A stretch of DNA of 64,000 nucleotides from Heloderma charlesbogerti (lineage: Eukaryota; Chordata; Lepidosauria; Squamata; Helodermatidae): positions 4,588,001-4,652,000 of the forward strand of contig JANEZZ010001570.1 of the NCBI GenBank assembly GCA_026122225.1, written 5' to 3'. Shown here one piece after another: positions 32,867 through 44,500 of this stretch; the stretch's first letter is position 1; each line of letters starts with the position of its first letter. Position numbers and translations under genes: made by a program. The notes beneath the pieces are model-generated. The model saw only the letters and a list, made by a program, of their open reading frames with translations, was not told where the DNA came from and did no database searches.

Positions 32867-33929
32867 ATTGTACGAGCAGGCTATGGCTCCAGTGGTGCAG
32901 TCAGGTAATTTGAGACTCTGGACTTATCGGTTTTGTTGGTGGGAGGCTCTTTACATGGTAATGAGTGTTACTTTGAAAGTTTCACCCACTTTTACTTTAC
33001 CCTGCTGCACTGGCTGGGGGCTCCTTCTCATTCTAGTGAGCTGGCTTCCAGACTCCTGCCCTGACTGTGTCAATCACAGGCTGCCCATTCCCAATATTCC
33101 TGGGCTTTGGGTTCTTTTATAAATTTTCTTAGAGATTTGTGGCTGCAAAATATTTACCAGAGTTCATTTGACGTTTCAACGTACTGAATTTGAATGTGCG
33201 TAATTATGTATACGTTCTACGTACAGAATACATGTCCCACTGAATCCTCCGAGAATGGCATCTCGAAGGCAGAGGCCACTAACAATCTCTGTGCAAGGCC
33301 CACTGGGAGATGTGCAACTCCCGTTCATTTCAATGGGGCTTACACTGGAGATGCAGCTCCCATGGCAACTCCCAGAAGCACAGTGTGCCAGCCATCTCGG
33401 CAAAAGTCTCATCGAAATGGAAGGAGGCTGTGTTGAGAGCATAGTCACACTCTTGTGCAACTCACGTTTATTTCTGGAGCATGTGAAGGAGTTTACATGT
33501 GTTTGGGATGTGTGTAGAAAAATTATATCCATTTAGCCAGGTGAATTGTACCCATGGTCTGAATTTTATCTAATTTGAATTCTTAAATGAAAAAAATGAA
33601 GTATTTCAGAATGTATTTCTGAAAGACCAAATTTTGTGAAGTGTTCTGAAGAATCACACATCGCAGTAGTGCAGAACGTAGCAAGCTATCTTATTCTGTG
33701 TTAGACTTCAAAGTCCTAAATGACTTACTTCAGACACCACCTCCTCCCATGCCAGCCTCTCCAGACTCTAAGACAGGGGTGTTAACACAGAGGCCAAATC
33801 CCAATCTGGTGCTCTGGGATTTCCTAGATGGAACTTCCCCTTCCCCCACATTGTCAGCTGGCTCCCCTTCCCTGATTGTTTGGTGGTTTCCCAGCTTTTG
33901 CATGTTGGCTGCAATGCCTCTCCTAACGC
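32867..33929. other. Unassigned; possible L2 scrap at 33690-33730
   Basis: TTCAAAGTCCTAAATGACTT near 33706 reads like the FKVLN segment of L2-type ORF2, but neighbouring blocks are missing. Otherwise nothing. Confidence 0.3.
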
Positions 33930-33932
33930 TTA

Positions 33933-34314
33933 GGGCTTCTCTACTCTAGGGGTTTATCCCACACCTTTGCTAGGGCTTATGCTTCTGTATTTTTGGCAGG
34001 ATTAAGATTGGCTCCTTTACATGTGCTTTTTGAGGGGATTTCCTTTCTCTGCAAGTTCTATATGTTTCATTATACAGCCACTTGATGGCACTGTGGCATA
34101 GCAGAATTGCAGAAGTACACACACCTGTTGCAGCGCTTCATCGCGCTTCTAGAAAAATGCCAGACTTTCCCCATCTTTTTTTTTTTTTTTTAAGGATATA
34201 GGTTTTAAAGCATGGGAAAGGCCTTGGAGATTGACGACATCATCTAAAGGACCTGCAAACTTCCATGAGTGACCAATCACGAGTGCACACTAAAAGCCTC
34301 ATGTAGAGATGCTC
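33933..34314. mobile_element. MITE family F, copy 2
   Basis: GGGCTTCTCTACTC at the left and GTAGAGATGCTC at the right, flanked by TTA (33930-33932, 34315-34317). It is collinear with 4372-4740, differing by point changes and a longer T-run (about 34177-34192). Confidence 0.85.
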
Positions 34315-34339
34315 TTAGTTGTTGCCAGTAAGAGCTTTA

Positions 34340-34703
34340 GGGAGCAAACCTATCAGGATAGGCAGCCGCCTCTGAACGCAGAGGCGACCGCCTATCGAAT
34401 GTAGGGTGGGTGGAGCAGATCCTCTCTTCCTTGCTCAGGCCACCCTGCATTCAAGCACTAGATGGCCGATTTCGGCCTGCAGGATTTCAGAGCGGGGGAG
34501 GCCAGACAACGCATATGGAGCGTTGTACTGGCACTTCCACACTCCCTGCCCCTTGGAATGTCCCCTTCTGATTTGTTCCTCATCTGAGCCCAGAGCCCAG
34601 GAATGATCTGCACCACCTACGAGGGGGCTGGACTGGGGAGGCAGTCTTCCAGGAACCGAGCTGGAAACCCAACAGTCCTATGGCCATCTTCTAGGATTGC
34701 GCC
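34340..34703. mobile_element. GC-rich MITE family I, opposite orientation
   Basis: GGGAGCAAACCTATCAGG after TTA (34337-34339) and GGATTGCGCC at the end. CCGCCTCTGAACGCAGAGGC is the family hairpin. The interior is collinear with the 62064 copy. Confidence 0.75.
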
Positions 34704-34879
34704 TGTCAGTAAAATATGCTGATATTTTTGGTAGTTTGGATCTGCTCCCTTTCCACCTCCCACCACTGGAATGCAGCTCCTGGAGAGCTTCTCTGAAACT
34801 GAATTCATCCCTTGGGTGAAAGAGGTTTGGCACCCTTGCTCTAAGGTCAAACACAGAGCCCCTTCCCTATTTCCCAAAT

Positions 34880-35230
34880 ATGGTGGAGGTTCGGTTAATG
34901 GGGATGAGAGAATGGACTTTCTCTGTGGCCACAACTAAATTATAGAATTCTCCCCTGGGGTGACTCAGTTGGCCCCCTCTCTTGTTTTGCTGAATTACAA
35001 AAACCATCCCGTTTAGGCGGGTTTTATCGGAGAGCTCGGTCTTTACCCAATGTGTCTGTTTTATCTGCTGCACCTGTCTTTGTTTTTATTACATTGTGTG
35101 CGTGTGTGGAGGGGGCAGGGAGTATGGTTTGGAATTTTATTCACTTTTATGGTTGGTTTTAATTGTTATTAGCTGCCCTGTGTGGTGCAAAGCATCACAA
35201 GGGCAGGACATAATTTTTTATATGTATAAA
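34880..35230 (+). mobile_element. L2/CR1-type LINE ORF2 C-terminus and 3' UTR
   Basis: ATGGGGATGAGAGAATGGAC followed by TTCTCTGTGGCCACAACTAA reads as the RE-FSV-LWN C-terminal block of L2-group ORF2. The UTR contains TTAGCTGCCCTGTGTGGTGC and ends in ATAAATGAATGAAAT. Five-prime truncated and frameshifted. Confidence 0.6.
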
Positions 35231-35364
35231 TGAATGAAATATATACCAGATGCCTCTTGAATACTGCTTCAAGTAATGCTTCAGACATCATACACATTAC
35301 CCAGTGATCGCATAACTTGACAAAGTTTCACTCAGTGGTTCCCACTGAATGTGTACATTGCCCC

Positions 35365-35900
35365 TGTCAAGAATGACAGCCTGGTTTCCACCATAAGATT
35401 AGGCCAGGCGGTCACATCGGATGTAACCACCTGGGATGATGTGTTATCTAGAGGCTCCTTTGCTCAAGGCCAGGTCCCTGCTAACTGGGTAGTGCCAACA
35501 ACTGGAGTTGGTGGGGAGTTCCAGCCTCTTGGAGGCCAGGGTGGTCCGCCCAGGAGCTGAGCCAGTGACTGGCTGAAGGAAAGTCTGCCCTGGGTTGCCA
35601 GGGCTGGGCTTTAAAAGCGGGCTGAGGTAGAAGCATGGTGTCTCCTTTCATCCTGGTGGTTCTGGACCTGCAGATGGCTGGTTGCTATCCAGGGAGATCC
35701 ATATTTAGGTATGTAAGGATAGGCCAGGGAGCTTTAGTATTCTGGCTTGGGTGTGTGTTCATGAAGCTCTCTGTATATAGTTAAGTAATTTGGCCTTGTA
35801 CACTTTTGTGTAACTTGCTACTTCCATTTCCCTCTACCCCTTTATTTTTATCTTAATAAACCTTTATCCAACCATTAGTTTGTGTGACCTTTCTGCATAA
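35365..35900 (+). mobile_element. LTR-like stretch with TATA-like box and polyadenylation signal
   Basis: Opens TGTCAAGAATGACAGCC. It has GGCTTTAAAAGCGGG at about 35610 as a TATA-like box, GTTCATGAAGCTCTCTGTAT, and TTAATAAACC at about 35855 followed by a T/G-rich stretch. The order matches an LTR U3-R-U5, and the opening resembles the solo LTR at 18022. I could not find the matching end or a duplication, so a solo LTR is likely but not proven. Confidence 0.45.
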
Positions 35901-37004
35901 CCTCGGTACTAATTTCAATGCTTCTTGGCTAGGAGGGTGGCTCCTGGGTATTTTGGGGGACTGGAAGGCTGGGTTTGGCCAGTCCTATTTTTGGACTTTC
36001 AGAGCAGTCCTACCTCACAGGGAAGTTGGCATTGGTCCTGGCGGGCTCCTTCATAGCCCCCATTAAAGCACAATACATTTTTTCAGGTGATGTCAGGCAA
36101 TCCATAAATTATGGTCTTAAGTTTGATCTGGGATGGCGGTTTCATTCACAAAAGCAATCACTGGCCTGCAGTTGAGTGAAGAACAGGCATTTGTATGAAC
36201 ACACCCGAAGTACCAGTGAATTCAGAGGAAGTTGCACATTTTGTGTGCTTATGATGGAAGCCTTATGGCTAGTTCACACATACTGTATTCATGTCTCTGG
36301 ACAAGTGGATATATATGTTGATGATAATCATACAGAAAAAAAATGCAAGTGTGAAATGGGTGGTACACAAACAGCTTTCAGCCAGTTCTGCAATTGCACC
36401 ATCTCTTTCTGCAACTCACATGATCACACGAATCACTATGGTCGTCTGAGTGTACTCAATTCACAATAGCATTTCTACATACTGTCGTGCACAAGTGGGA
36501 AAAATAAGCAGGGCTTACATGTTTGAGCTAATTATAAGAATTCAAAATGTCTACACTTCTTACATTTGTACAGAATTTGATGGCTTTCATCCCTCTTGTA
36601 AATAATGCTTCTTCCCGCCCCAAAGGGGATACAACATTCCTGTATTTTTCATTTGTTTTCTACCCTTGCTGACATACTATTTGACAATTCAATCACTTGG
36701 CAAGAAATGGAGTGCATAAACCATTTCCAGCAAAACTTGTTTTTTTTAGTTAAGTTAACATGTAGCCACATGTGCAGCTATTTTTTCCTAAGCAAGTGCA
36801 GTTTGGGGACAGGGTGATTTGGAGTGGAATAATGACAGACAGGGCAAGGACTGACCTTCCACTGCTACTTTTCCACTTTTCCACTCTGGACTGTCCCATC
36901 CTAGACAACCTTAGCTTAGGAAAAAGTCAAGAGATCGGTACATGTTTGTGTGCAATATGTAGTATAATTCTGAATGACCTGAAACAGAACAGAGCAGACA
37001 CATC
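35901..37004. other. No recognised feature
   Basis: Nothing coding or repetitive that I can name. Confidence 0.45.
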
Positions 37005-37320
37005 AGCCCAGTTCGGATGCAATGCTAAACTATGGTATAGCACTATGATAACAAGCTTGCTCAGACACTTCCCCCCTGTCCTGTGCACTGGAGGAGACTA
37101 GAACATCCACTTCCAAGTTCAAACTATGATTTGCTATTCTAACAAGGAAAACTGTGGTAAGTTTAAACCATGGTTGATGGAAACAAACCAAGATGAAACC
37201 ATGGTCTCTGAAACTGGCTTGATCCAATAAACTATAGTTTAAACTAACCATAGTTCCTGGTTGAGGTGTAACAAAAACTGGGGTTAGTTTAAACCAGTAA
37301 AGAGATACCTCCAACTTCCT
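37005..37320. repeat. Worn element of the AACCATGGTT foldback type
   Basis: CAGTTCGGATGCAATGCTAA opens, and several TTTAAACCATGGTTGATGG and AAACTATAGTTTAAAC palindromic units follow. AACTGGGGTTAGTTTAAACC is near the end. It resembles 12473-13395 and 30131-30560. Confidence 0.55.
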
Positions 37321-38480
37321 TCTTTAGGCTTGATCACATAGCATGTGACATCTCAACTGGGATTACAACATAGTAAATGAGGACCCAACTACATGTTACA
37401 TTGACATGATTTACACTCTCTCTATATATAGGGGCGGGGAGGAGCTATGCGGCAAGGGTGAGTACGGAATCTGCACTGTAGTTGCGTGGAGAAAGGTTTA
37501 GTCTTCTCCTTGCACTGTGATCCTGTGAAAATCTCCTTCTCTAAAGCTGCTATTTGGTCCATGAAGTAAACTGATACTGGAACTTTTTCTTTTTTTTAAC
37601 GAGAAGCAAGTGCAGATCATGAAGCAAGTGCAGATCATGAACCTGTTTAGCTAAAAAGGCTCTCAGAGCAGTTCACATATCTCAGTAGCAAGACAATCCC
37701 CACACTTAGGCTTAACATCTAAAAGACATGACACAAAAGGAAAAAGGTGTTGGGAGGGTGGAGGGAAAAAGAAAGCTCAGGCACCAGTTCTTAAAGTTCT
37801 AATTCTTATAATGACCAGCTGGGATGGAAACAGTTCAGGTAGCCTGATGTAATCACGGCCACTAGGTGACAGTTGAGTGAGAGCTGATGGCAGCTGGTTT
37901 CTCAGCAGAGCCAATGGAATAGCCCTGTTCCTCTTCTCTCCCTCTGCTCTGCAGCCTGATGGAATGGCTGATGCTATGTGACATACCATACAGTTGGTCT
38001 CTATGACTGCTGATTTCAAAGAGAAGAAATATGGCATACAAATACACCAGCTGACACATACAGGTTGCATTGCAGATTCCTAAACAGCAGTTTTATTGTG
38101 GTGTGTTTTTGATTAATTTATTTTATATCTGTTACCAATATAAACATGCCTTGAACTACAGATACAGTTCTGATCTAGGGATATTCCTAAACTATACTTA
38201 GTAAGATGTCATCTGCCAAACAAACTTTATTTGGACTTTAGCTTGCCCAAGAACTAAAAATAATTTGTTTCTAGGCAAAATGTTAAAAGATTGTTTTGAA
38301 CAGACATATGGAACTACAGTTGCCTGTAATTGCTGAAATTTAAGTAACATGATTTGATTTAATTTTTACAAAATAGTTTTAGATGCAGAGCTTTGGTAAA
38401 ACTAAAAGAAGGAAAGGGAGCTTGATATGGTAGAAAGTCATGAACTAACCTACATTAACCAGGTCGACAGAGATCTACAG
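37321..38480. other. No recognised feature
   Basis: A short tandem duplication of GAAGCAAGTGCAGATCAT occurs at 37603-37638. Otherwise unassigned. Confidence 0.45.
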
Positions 38481-38550
38481 ATATGGCTGGCATGAATAAT
38501 GGGAGTTGTAGGCCAAAACATCTGGAGGGCCACAAGTTGCCCACCCCTGC
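38481..38550. mobile_element. hAT-like MITE family K, half copy
   Basis: GGGAGTTGTAGGCCAAAACA, then TCTGGAGGGCCACAAGTTGC and CCACCCCTG. Only the right half is present. Confidence 0.75.
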
Positions 38551-39127
38551 TTTAAAGGAACATTAACATCTATCTCACATATCCCAGTCCTTTTTTCTTC
38601 TCTCATCCCAGGAGGTAAGAGTAACAATTCATTCCAACCCAGCCCCAAGCTGCATGGAATCTGCTCATAGAAAAGCAGCTCTCTCAGGGAGCTGCTGGGG
38701 CTCAATTAAAGGGTTCCTCTTGCACCATCTACAACAGATGTTGTACACCAGAGGGGAGGCATGCATGTGCCTAGGAATGCCAGGACTCTAAAGGTGCCAC
38801 CCCCCACTATGTCAACAGTGTGTCCTCTTGCTGCCCATGATAGGAGGTCTTGCACCGACCCTGCTTGGATCCCAAGATAAGTTGAGGAAGTTCATGGAAG
38901 TAAAGTTCCCTATTTCTTCTTCTCCCCTGCAGCAACCTGAAAAAACAACTTGGAAGGTCAGGGAGCCTACTGAACAATGTTGGATGGGGCACAGAAGGCT
39001 GCTGGGGAAAGAGGGGACAGGAAACATTCCTTACGCAGACTTCCTTAAGTTAACTTCTCATATCCAAGACATAGGTACTGCTGTAAGCCTCCCCAAACAA
39101 GTGGTGCTGGAACTGGAAGTCAGACAA
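38551..39127. other. No recognised feature
   Basis: Short frames on both strands without motifs. Confidence 0.4.
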
Positions 39128-39533
39128 ATTTGTCTGTATGTTGCTCCAACAAGCAGCGGATCAAAACTGAGCCTTTAGCAGTGGTTTGGCTTCCTTTGCT
39201 CTGGTTAGTCCCACCTCCACACTGACTAAGGCCTTTTTCTTAAAGGAGCCTAGTCTGTTTTAGCAGCCTCAGGCTGCAACAATGCGGGGGCAGCTGTAGC
39301 ATGCTAGTGTCTTTATGGCTGGAGTCCTCAAAGTCCTAGGATGGCAATGTGACATCCTCTGGATGAAGGGGACAGGTTCCTGTGGTCTTCCTGGAGAACT
39401 GGGTCCTGAAGAGGTGGAAGCCTCATGATGCCTTTCTGTAACTGAGTCCTCTCCCTGAACAGTTAACTCAGGAACCTCTTCTTCAGAGAATGAGAGGTCA
39501 GGATTATCTGAGGACAAGGGCTGGTCCATGACA
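39128..39533 (-). repeat. LTR-like repeat unit with acidic open frame
   Basis: Homologous to 63130-63541, same strand. On the minus strand it opens TGTCATGGACCAGCCC (39533 downward) with an 86-codon frame containing LSFSEEEVPEL and SSGPSSPGRPQEP. It runs through GGAGGTGGGACTAACCAG and GCAACATACAGAC. The TGTCA start and the acidic opening resemble the solo LTR at 18022, so this is probably a truncated LTR. No other end was found. Confidence 0.55.
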
Positions 39534-40979
39534 GATAACTTTGGAATCTTGTCAAGAGCACCTCAGTTAGGATGGCAGACAGGCTTCCTTGCTTGCACTC
39601 CACCACTAAACTTCTCCTGCATCTGCGCAGAAGTGTTGAGTGTATTCTAGAGTGCAGTTCTCATAACTGTAATGCAGTCCAATAGACCTGGCCAGTTTTC
39701 CACATGAATTGACAGGAGTTTGTTGGAGGACAAGTCAATGTGGAATAAGGTCCATCAGATAGAAAGTTGGAAAGCTGCTGACCTAATAAAACAGCTTCTG
39801 AAGTTTGACCTTCTATGGGTTTATTTTTTACAAATGAAAATGTGCATGTACAATATAACTTCAGACTTGTCTTTCTATATTTTGTCAAACAAAGAAAGTC
39901 CATGACTTATTCAGAAAGTTCACAGCAACTCTACTTCTAAAGTTACTGACCTCAGAAAAGCTGACTCACAAATGTGAGGTAATGGAAAGTCTAGAAAATC
40001 AAATCAATCCCATTTCTCTTTTTCATAGTTCTGTGCTGCTAGCTTTTAAAATCTTTTTTTGCTCCCCCCTCTCCTCACTATCTTGGTTCACTGACTAATT
40101 TTTATCCTGAATTATCCAGAACCACAACATTGGTCCCTAAAGCAAGTACATCCAAGGGATACATTGCGAAGAGTAGGCATTGATCCACACAAACCACAGT
40201 AATTAATGACTCAGTGCTGTGGTATGACCACAGGGGAAATGCAGAGTATGGATTTGTCAATAATATCAAATCAATGCTATATCCTAGGCCCCAAAACAAA
40301 TGTATTTCATTATTCTATAGTCACACAATCATCATCTTACACACTGCAGACATAGCCAGCAGAATAGGCTTCTCCTTAAAAAAGAAGTCATAATTTAGGC
40401 TGAGTATGCATTTTGCATAAGTGTGTCTTGCACTGTGCAGACTCTTCATGGATGTATTCTCGTTACATTGAACCAAATTATATCTGACTGATTTATTTTA
40501 TTGTTGGCATCACCGAGAACATGAAACAGGAACTTCCTGGTCTCATTTGGGTACCCCTTGTGACAGTAAGTCAGGAGAGAATGGGCAATGTTGTTTTTCC
40601 AGGCTCTTCACCCCACCCCTCCAACCAGCCATTGGTTCTTAATGACTAGTCTGGCTATGCCTTTAAGTGCTTCCAGGCCATGCTGGATCTTTGCCTGGAC
40701 AAAGCCAGTTTGGGGGCTTGCCTCCCATAGCTGGATCTTGAGAAGCCTCTTCTTGTCAGCCTGCCCACCCATCTGGTCTCCTTGCCTACCTGCTTCCTTC
40801 CCAGTCTTGCAGCTTTATCTGTCTGCTCCTTCCCCTCCTTCTCCAGCATCCTTCAGATAGACTCCTCAGCTTGGACCTTGGCCATGACAGACTCTGCCTC
40901 CACACTGGCCTTGTGATACAGTCTTCCAGACTTGGAAGTGACCTAAAAGTATTTTCTTTTAATTCTTAAAAAAGAATTT
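39534..40979. other. No recognised feature
   Basis: No transposon or exon recognised between the LTR-like unit and the Ty3 element. Confidence 0.45.
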
Positions 40980-41682
40980 TGTTATGTGTTCGGGGGGGGG
41001 GGTGTTACTGTGGCCTAGTTATTGTTTTTGAACCTTGGCAGCTCCTGTAGAGTTAGCAGTAGCAACAGTAGGTGGAGCTTCTGCAAAGTTCTTCACTTCT
41101 GTGTAGGGGTGTATGAAACCCCACTTACCTGGCTCCGCCGGGTTCCGCAGGTGGGGGGAGGCGATCCATTCCTTCCCCCGGAATCCTCGACGGGGGGGGA
41201 GGCAATCCGTTCCTCCCCCCTGGAATCCTGCCCAGCCGGCTCTGCTCCATACGTAGCCTATCACAGATAAAACGGGAACACAAATGGCGTAGGGCCTGCT
41301 TTAGGTGTGATAGGCTATGTAAATATTTATGTAGCCTATCACGGGCTACCATAGGGACGCAAATGGCATCCCCTACTCAGGACACCATTTGCATCCGCAC
41401 CAGCCCAGCAGCAGCCAGAGCTGCCGCCACCGCCGCAGCCAAAGCTGCAGCCGCAACCGGAGCTGCAGCCAGGTAGGCTCCATTTTGCGGGGCTTTCTTG
41501 GGGTGGAGGGGCGGGGGGCTCCGTTCCGCCACGGATTCCAGGGGGCCGAATTCACTGGAATTCGCCCCCCCCGGATCCGTGGCGGAATTCTCTAACATCC
41601 TTTCTTCTGTGTGTGCTGAATAAAGAACAGTTGTGTTTGAGGCTTGCTGATTCTTGCAGTCATTCCTACTACCTATACAACA
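40980..41682 (+). repeat. 5' LTR of the Ty3 element, split by a GC-rich element
   Basis: TGTTATGTGTTCGGGG to CCTATACAACA. The pieces 40980-41103 and 41612-41682 join to about 195 bp and align with the 3' LTR. Shared blocks are ACCTTGGCAGCTCCTGTAGA, GGTGGAGCTTCTGC, TGTGCTGAATAAAGAACA (polyadenylation signal) and CAGTCATTCCTACTACCTAT. Confidence 0.9.
41104..41603. mobile_element. GC-rich palindromic hAT-like element, copy 3 (in 5' LTR)
   Basis: TAGGGGTG (41104-41111) to ACATCCTTT (ends 41603), flanked by a perfect 8-bp duplication CTTCTGTG (41096-41103, 41604-41611). Near the left end, minus-strand CCAG|GTAAGTGG lies at 41121-41132. The core carries a GCCTATCAC hairpin (about 41265-41342) and a GCAAATGG inverted pair. 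Right of the core is an alanine-codon-rich open block from an ATG at 41363 to CAG|GTAGGC (41470-41478), then a GGGGGGCCGAATTC arm. No transposase. Confidence 0.9.
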
Positions 41683-41687
41683 TTTTT

Positions 41688-41705
41688 TGGTGATGAAGAT
41701 GGGAT
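41688..41705 (+). promoter_or_regulatory. Primer-binding-site-like sequence of the Ty3 element
   Basis: TGGTGATGAAGATGGGAT follows the 5' LTR after a short T-run. A TGG start, complementary to a tRNA CCA end, at this position is the usual primer-binding site. I cannot name the priming tRNA. Confidence 0.6.
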
Positions 41706-41836
41706 CTGACTGAGAGCTATATAGGCAGCAAGGACTGTGAATCCAATTATGCCGCTAACTGGTAAGCAGTCAACTAGGCCCACTTAAGAACTTGAGCAAC
41801 TCCTGTGCAACAAAAAATAAATACATCAAAATTAAA

Positions 41837-42620
41837 ATGGCTGTTCTTGGACATATTGAAGAGTTTGATGTGAGTGAACCTGCTTCCTGGGTTTCTTATG
41901 CAGAACGGCTTTCATTTTATCTTGAAGATAGCTAATCCTGAACAAAAGCAAGCTGTGCTCTTAAATGTTTGTGGGCCACAGACATTTGCCATAATAAGAT
42001 CCCTCACTGCTCCTGCCTCACCCAAAACTAAGACATTTGATGAATTTTTAAGATTACTGAAGATACATTTCTCATCAAATCCTTCAATTATTATGCAGAG
42101 ATTTAAATTTCACAAATGAATGCAGCAACCTGGAGAGGGCATTGCTGCTTATATTGCAGAACTGCATCATCTTTCTCAAAACTGCAACTTCGGGGATTTT
42201 CTAGAGGATATGTTGAGGGATCGCCTTGTCCGTGAGGTTTATGATGAAGCACTACAATGATGCCTCCTGTCCGAGCCAAACTTGACATTTGCAATGGCTC
42301 AAGAAAAGACATTAGCCAGTGAGACTTCATCACTATATGTCACAGAACTCATGAGAGATGCAGAGGATGTAAATGTAATCTGAAGCAAGCAGGCTGAGAA
42401 TTCTGGGCAGCAAGGTCAACAGAACACAGGAAATGTACCCCACATAAAATCTGCAGATAGGCCCTGGCTTACCTATTCCTGCTCAGGCTGTGGAGGGCCA
42501 CATCAGCACTCTCTGTGCAGATTCAAGGATGCTGAGTGCAGATTTTGCAAGGAGAAGGCTCACCTTGAGCGAGTCTGCCATTCAAGATCTGTCAGCACAA
42601 GGCCAAAGAACTATAACAAA
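41837..42620 (+). pseudogene. Ty3/gypsy gag pseudogene (capsid remnant and two zinc knuckles)
   Basis: The likely start is ATG at 41837. Capsid-like blocks in changing frames include LLNVCGPQTFAIIRSL and FGDFLEDMLRDRLV, the latter typical of gypsy gag just before nucleocapsid. In-frame stops (e.g. TGA at 42117) and a frameshift near 41900 break it. Nucleocapsid follows at about 42470-42600: a CX2CX3HX4C knuckle (CSGCGGPHQHSLC) and a canonical CX2CX4HX4C (CRFCKEKAHLERVC). These would bind genomic RNA in an active element. Confidence 0.85.
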
Positions 42621-42639
42621 GAGTCAGTCCATCTAGCAT

Positions 42640-43375
42640 CCCATGAGGTTGATTGTCCACAGGGTGATGAAACTCAACAGCTATATCACATTCAGAAGGT
42701 CTGTGGCAAGGAACCTCATGATTCTGTGCTGTATGCAACAGTGTTAATCAATGGCTGGAAGTGCAAAATGGAAGTGGATTCAGGGTCAGGGGGTACCCAT
42801 AATTAACAGGGACACCTTTTAAGTGCATATTTTCTGGGACCTTTGCTCCAAGGTTGTCAAGTCCATCGTGACTTCTGTGTGATTACAATGCAAAGAAGGT
42901 CAATATCATTAGATGCTGCACTGTAGATGTATAGTATGACTTCTTCCAAGGGAAGTTTCCACTTATAATCGTGGAGGGGCAGAGGAAAAACCTCTTGGGG
43001 AGAAACCGGTTCTCATCAATGGGAATTAGCATTCAAGAAATTTGCGCCCTTACTACAGGTTGGCTTGCAGCAATCGTTAATAAATTTCCAGGGGTATTTT
43101 CTGAAGAACTGGGAGAATACAAGGGGAAGCCAGTGTCATTCCATCTGGATACATCCATTGCACCAATCTGCATGAAAGCCAGGAACATGCCTTTTGCATT
43201 GTGGGGAAAAAATTGACGAAGAGCTTGAGCATCTCATCAAACAAGGTGTGCTAGAACCAGTTACACAGACCCTGTGCGATATGCCCATTGTGCCAGTGTT
43301 AAAACCTAATGGAAAGGTGAGACTGTGTGAGGATTACAAGTGCACTGTGAAGAAGACACTTAAGGAAGTGGCTCA
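42640..43375 (+). pseudogene. Ty3/gypsy pol pseudogene, protease and N-terminal reverse transcriptase
   Basis: Protease remnant at about 42735-42792: VLINGWKCKMEVDSGSG, with D-S-G in place of the aspartic-protease D-S/T-G. Reverse transcriptase begins at about 43080 with FPGVFSEELGEYKG, then IKQGVLEPVTQTLCDMPIV and KPNGKVRLCEDYKCTV, matching the fingers region of gypsy RT. Frames shift near 42800 and 43200. At about 43376 the coding order is cut by a LINE. Confidence 0.88.
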
Positions 43376-43970
43376 CTTCTACACTGGAAAAAGTGCAGAA
43401 AAGAGCAAATAAAATGATCAAGGGGCTGGAGCATCTCCCCTCTCAGAGAAGGTTACAACAGCTGGGATTGCTTAGCTTGGAAAAAAGGAGGGTAATGGGA
43501 GACATGATAGAGGTGTACAAAATTATGCATGGTGTGGAGAATGTGGATAGGGAGACATTTTTCTCCCTCTTTAAAAATACTAGAACCCGGGGTCATCCCA
43601 TGAAGCTGATTGGTGGGAGATTCAGGACAGATAAAAGGAAGTACTTCTTCACACAGCACATAGTTAACTGTGGAATATTCTATCACAGGATGTAGTGATA
43701 GCCACCAATTTGGATGGCTTTAAAAGAGGGTTAGACAAATTCCTGGAGGAAAAGGCCTTCAATGGCTACTAGTCTTGATGGCTATGTACCAGAGGTAGTG
43801 AGCCTATGTACACCAGTTGCTGGGGAACATGGGTGGGAGGGTGCTGTTGTGCTCATGCCCTGCTTGTGGGTTCCTTCCTGGTCAACAGCTGGTTGGCCAC
43901 TGTGTGAACAAAATGCTGGACTAGATGGACCCTTGGTCCGATCCAGCTTGGCTGTTCTTATGTTCTTAAG
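43376..43970 (+). mobile_element. CR1/L2-superfamily LINE 3' end inserted in Ty3 pol
   Basis: The frame from about 43385 contains VQKRANKMIKGLEHLPSQRR, LGLLSLEKRRVMGDMIEVYK and RFRTDKRKYFFTQHIVN, the C-terminal block of this LINE group. A UTR follows with TTGGCCACTGTGTGAACAAA, ATGCTGGACTAGATGGACCC and TTCTTATGTTCTTA at the end. The flanks CTTAAG (about 43359-43364 and 43966-43971) look like a short target duplication. The Ty3 pol frame resumes directly after it. Confidence 0.92.
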
Positions 43971-44500
43971 CAGCATCCATATCCAGTGCCTGCTGTTAAT
44001 CAACTCCTTGCTGAACTTGGTGGAGGGAAGGTCTTTGCTAAACTTGATCTGGCCAAAGTATATCAACAGTTGATTGTTGATGACGCTACAGTAGATGTCC
44101 ACTGAAAGAAACTTTGCACAAATTGATAGAGACGTCCTGGCTGTTATTGCAGGAGTCAAAATGTTCCACAACTATCTCTACGGCCATGCTTTTGAAATAC
44201 ACAGGGATCAGAATCTTCTCTCCTGGTAAGCCTATTCCCTGCATATTATCACCTTGCACGCAGCGCTGGAGCATTCTACTCAATGTTTATGATTATACAC
44301 TTGTCTACAAACCAGGAAAGGCAATAGCTAATGCTGATGGATTGACTCAGGTACCACTTCAGATTTCAGATTTTGTTGTACCTCCTCCACTGGAAGTCTT
44401 GGTGCTAGAAGCCCTTCCTGACCCACCTCTTCAGGCTGATCAAATTACTAGGCTGACTGTTCGAGAGCCTGTACTGGCTCATGTTTTTAACTGGGTATGG
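43971..44500 (+). pseudogene. Ty3/gypsy pol pseudogene, RT palm start and RNase H end
   Basis: HPYPVPAVNQLLAELGGGKV then FAKLDLAKVYQQL continues reverse transcriptase just where the LINE interrupted it. After about 44100 the order jumps to the end of RNase H (LNVYDYTLVYKPGKAIANAD and GLTQVPL). The catalytic YxDD region and most of RNase H have therefore been deleted. The frame then enters the spacer (LEVLVLEALPDPPLQ) and is cut by GC-rich element copy 4. Confidence 0.85.
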
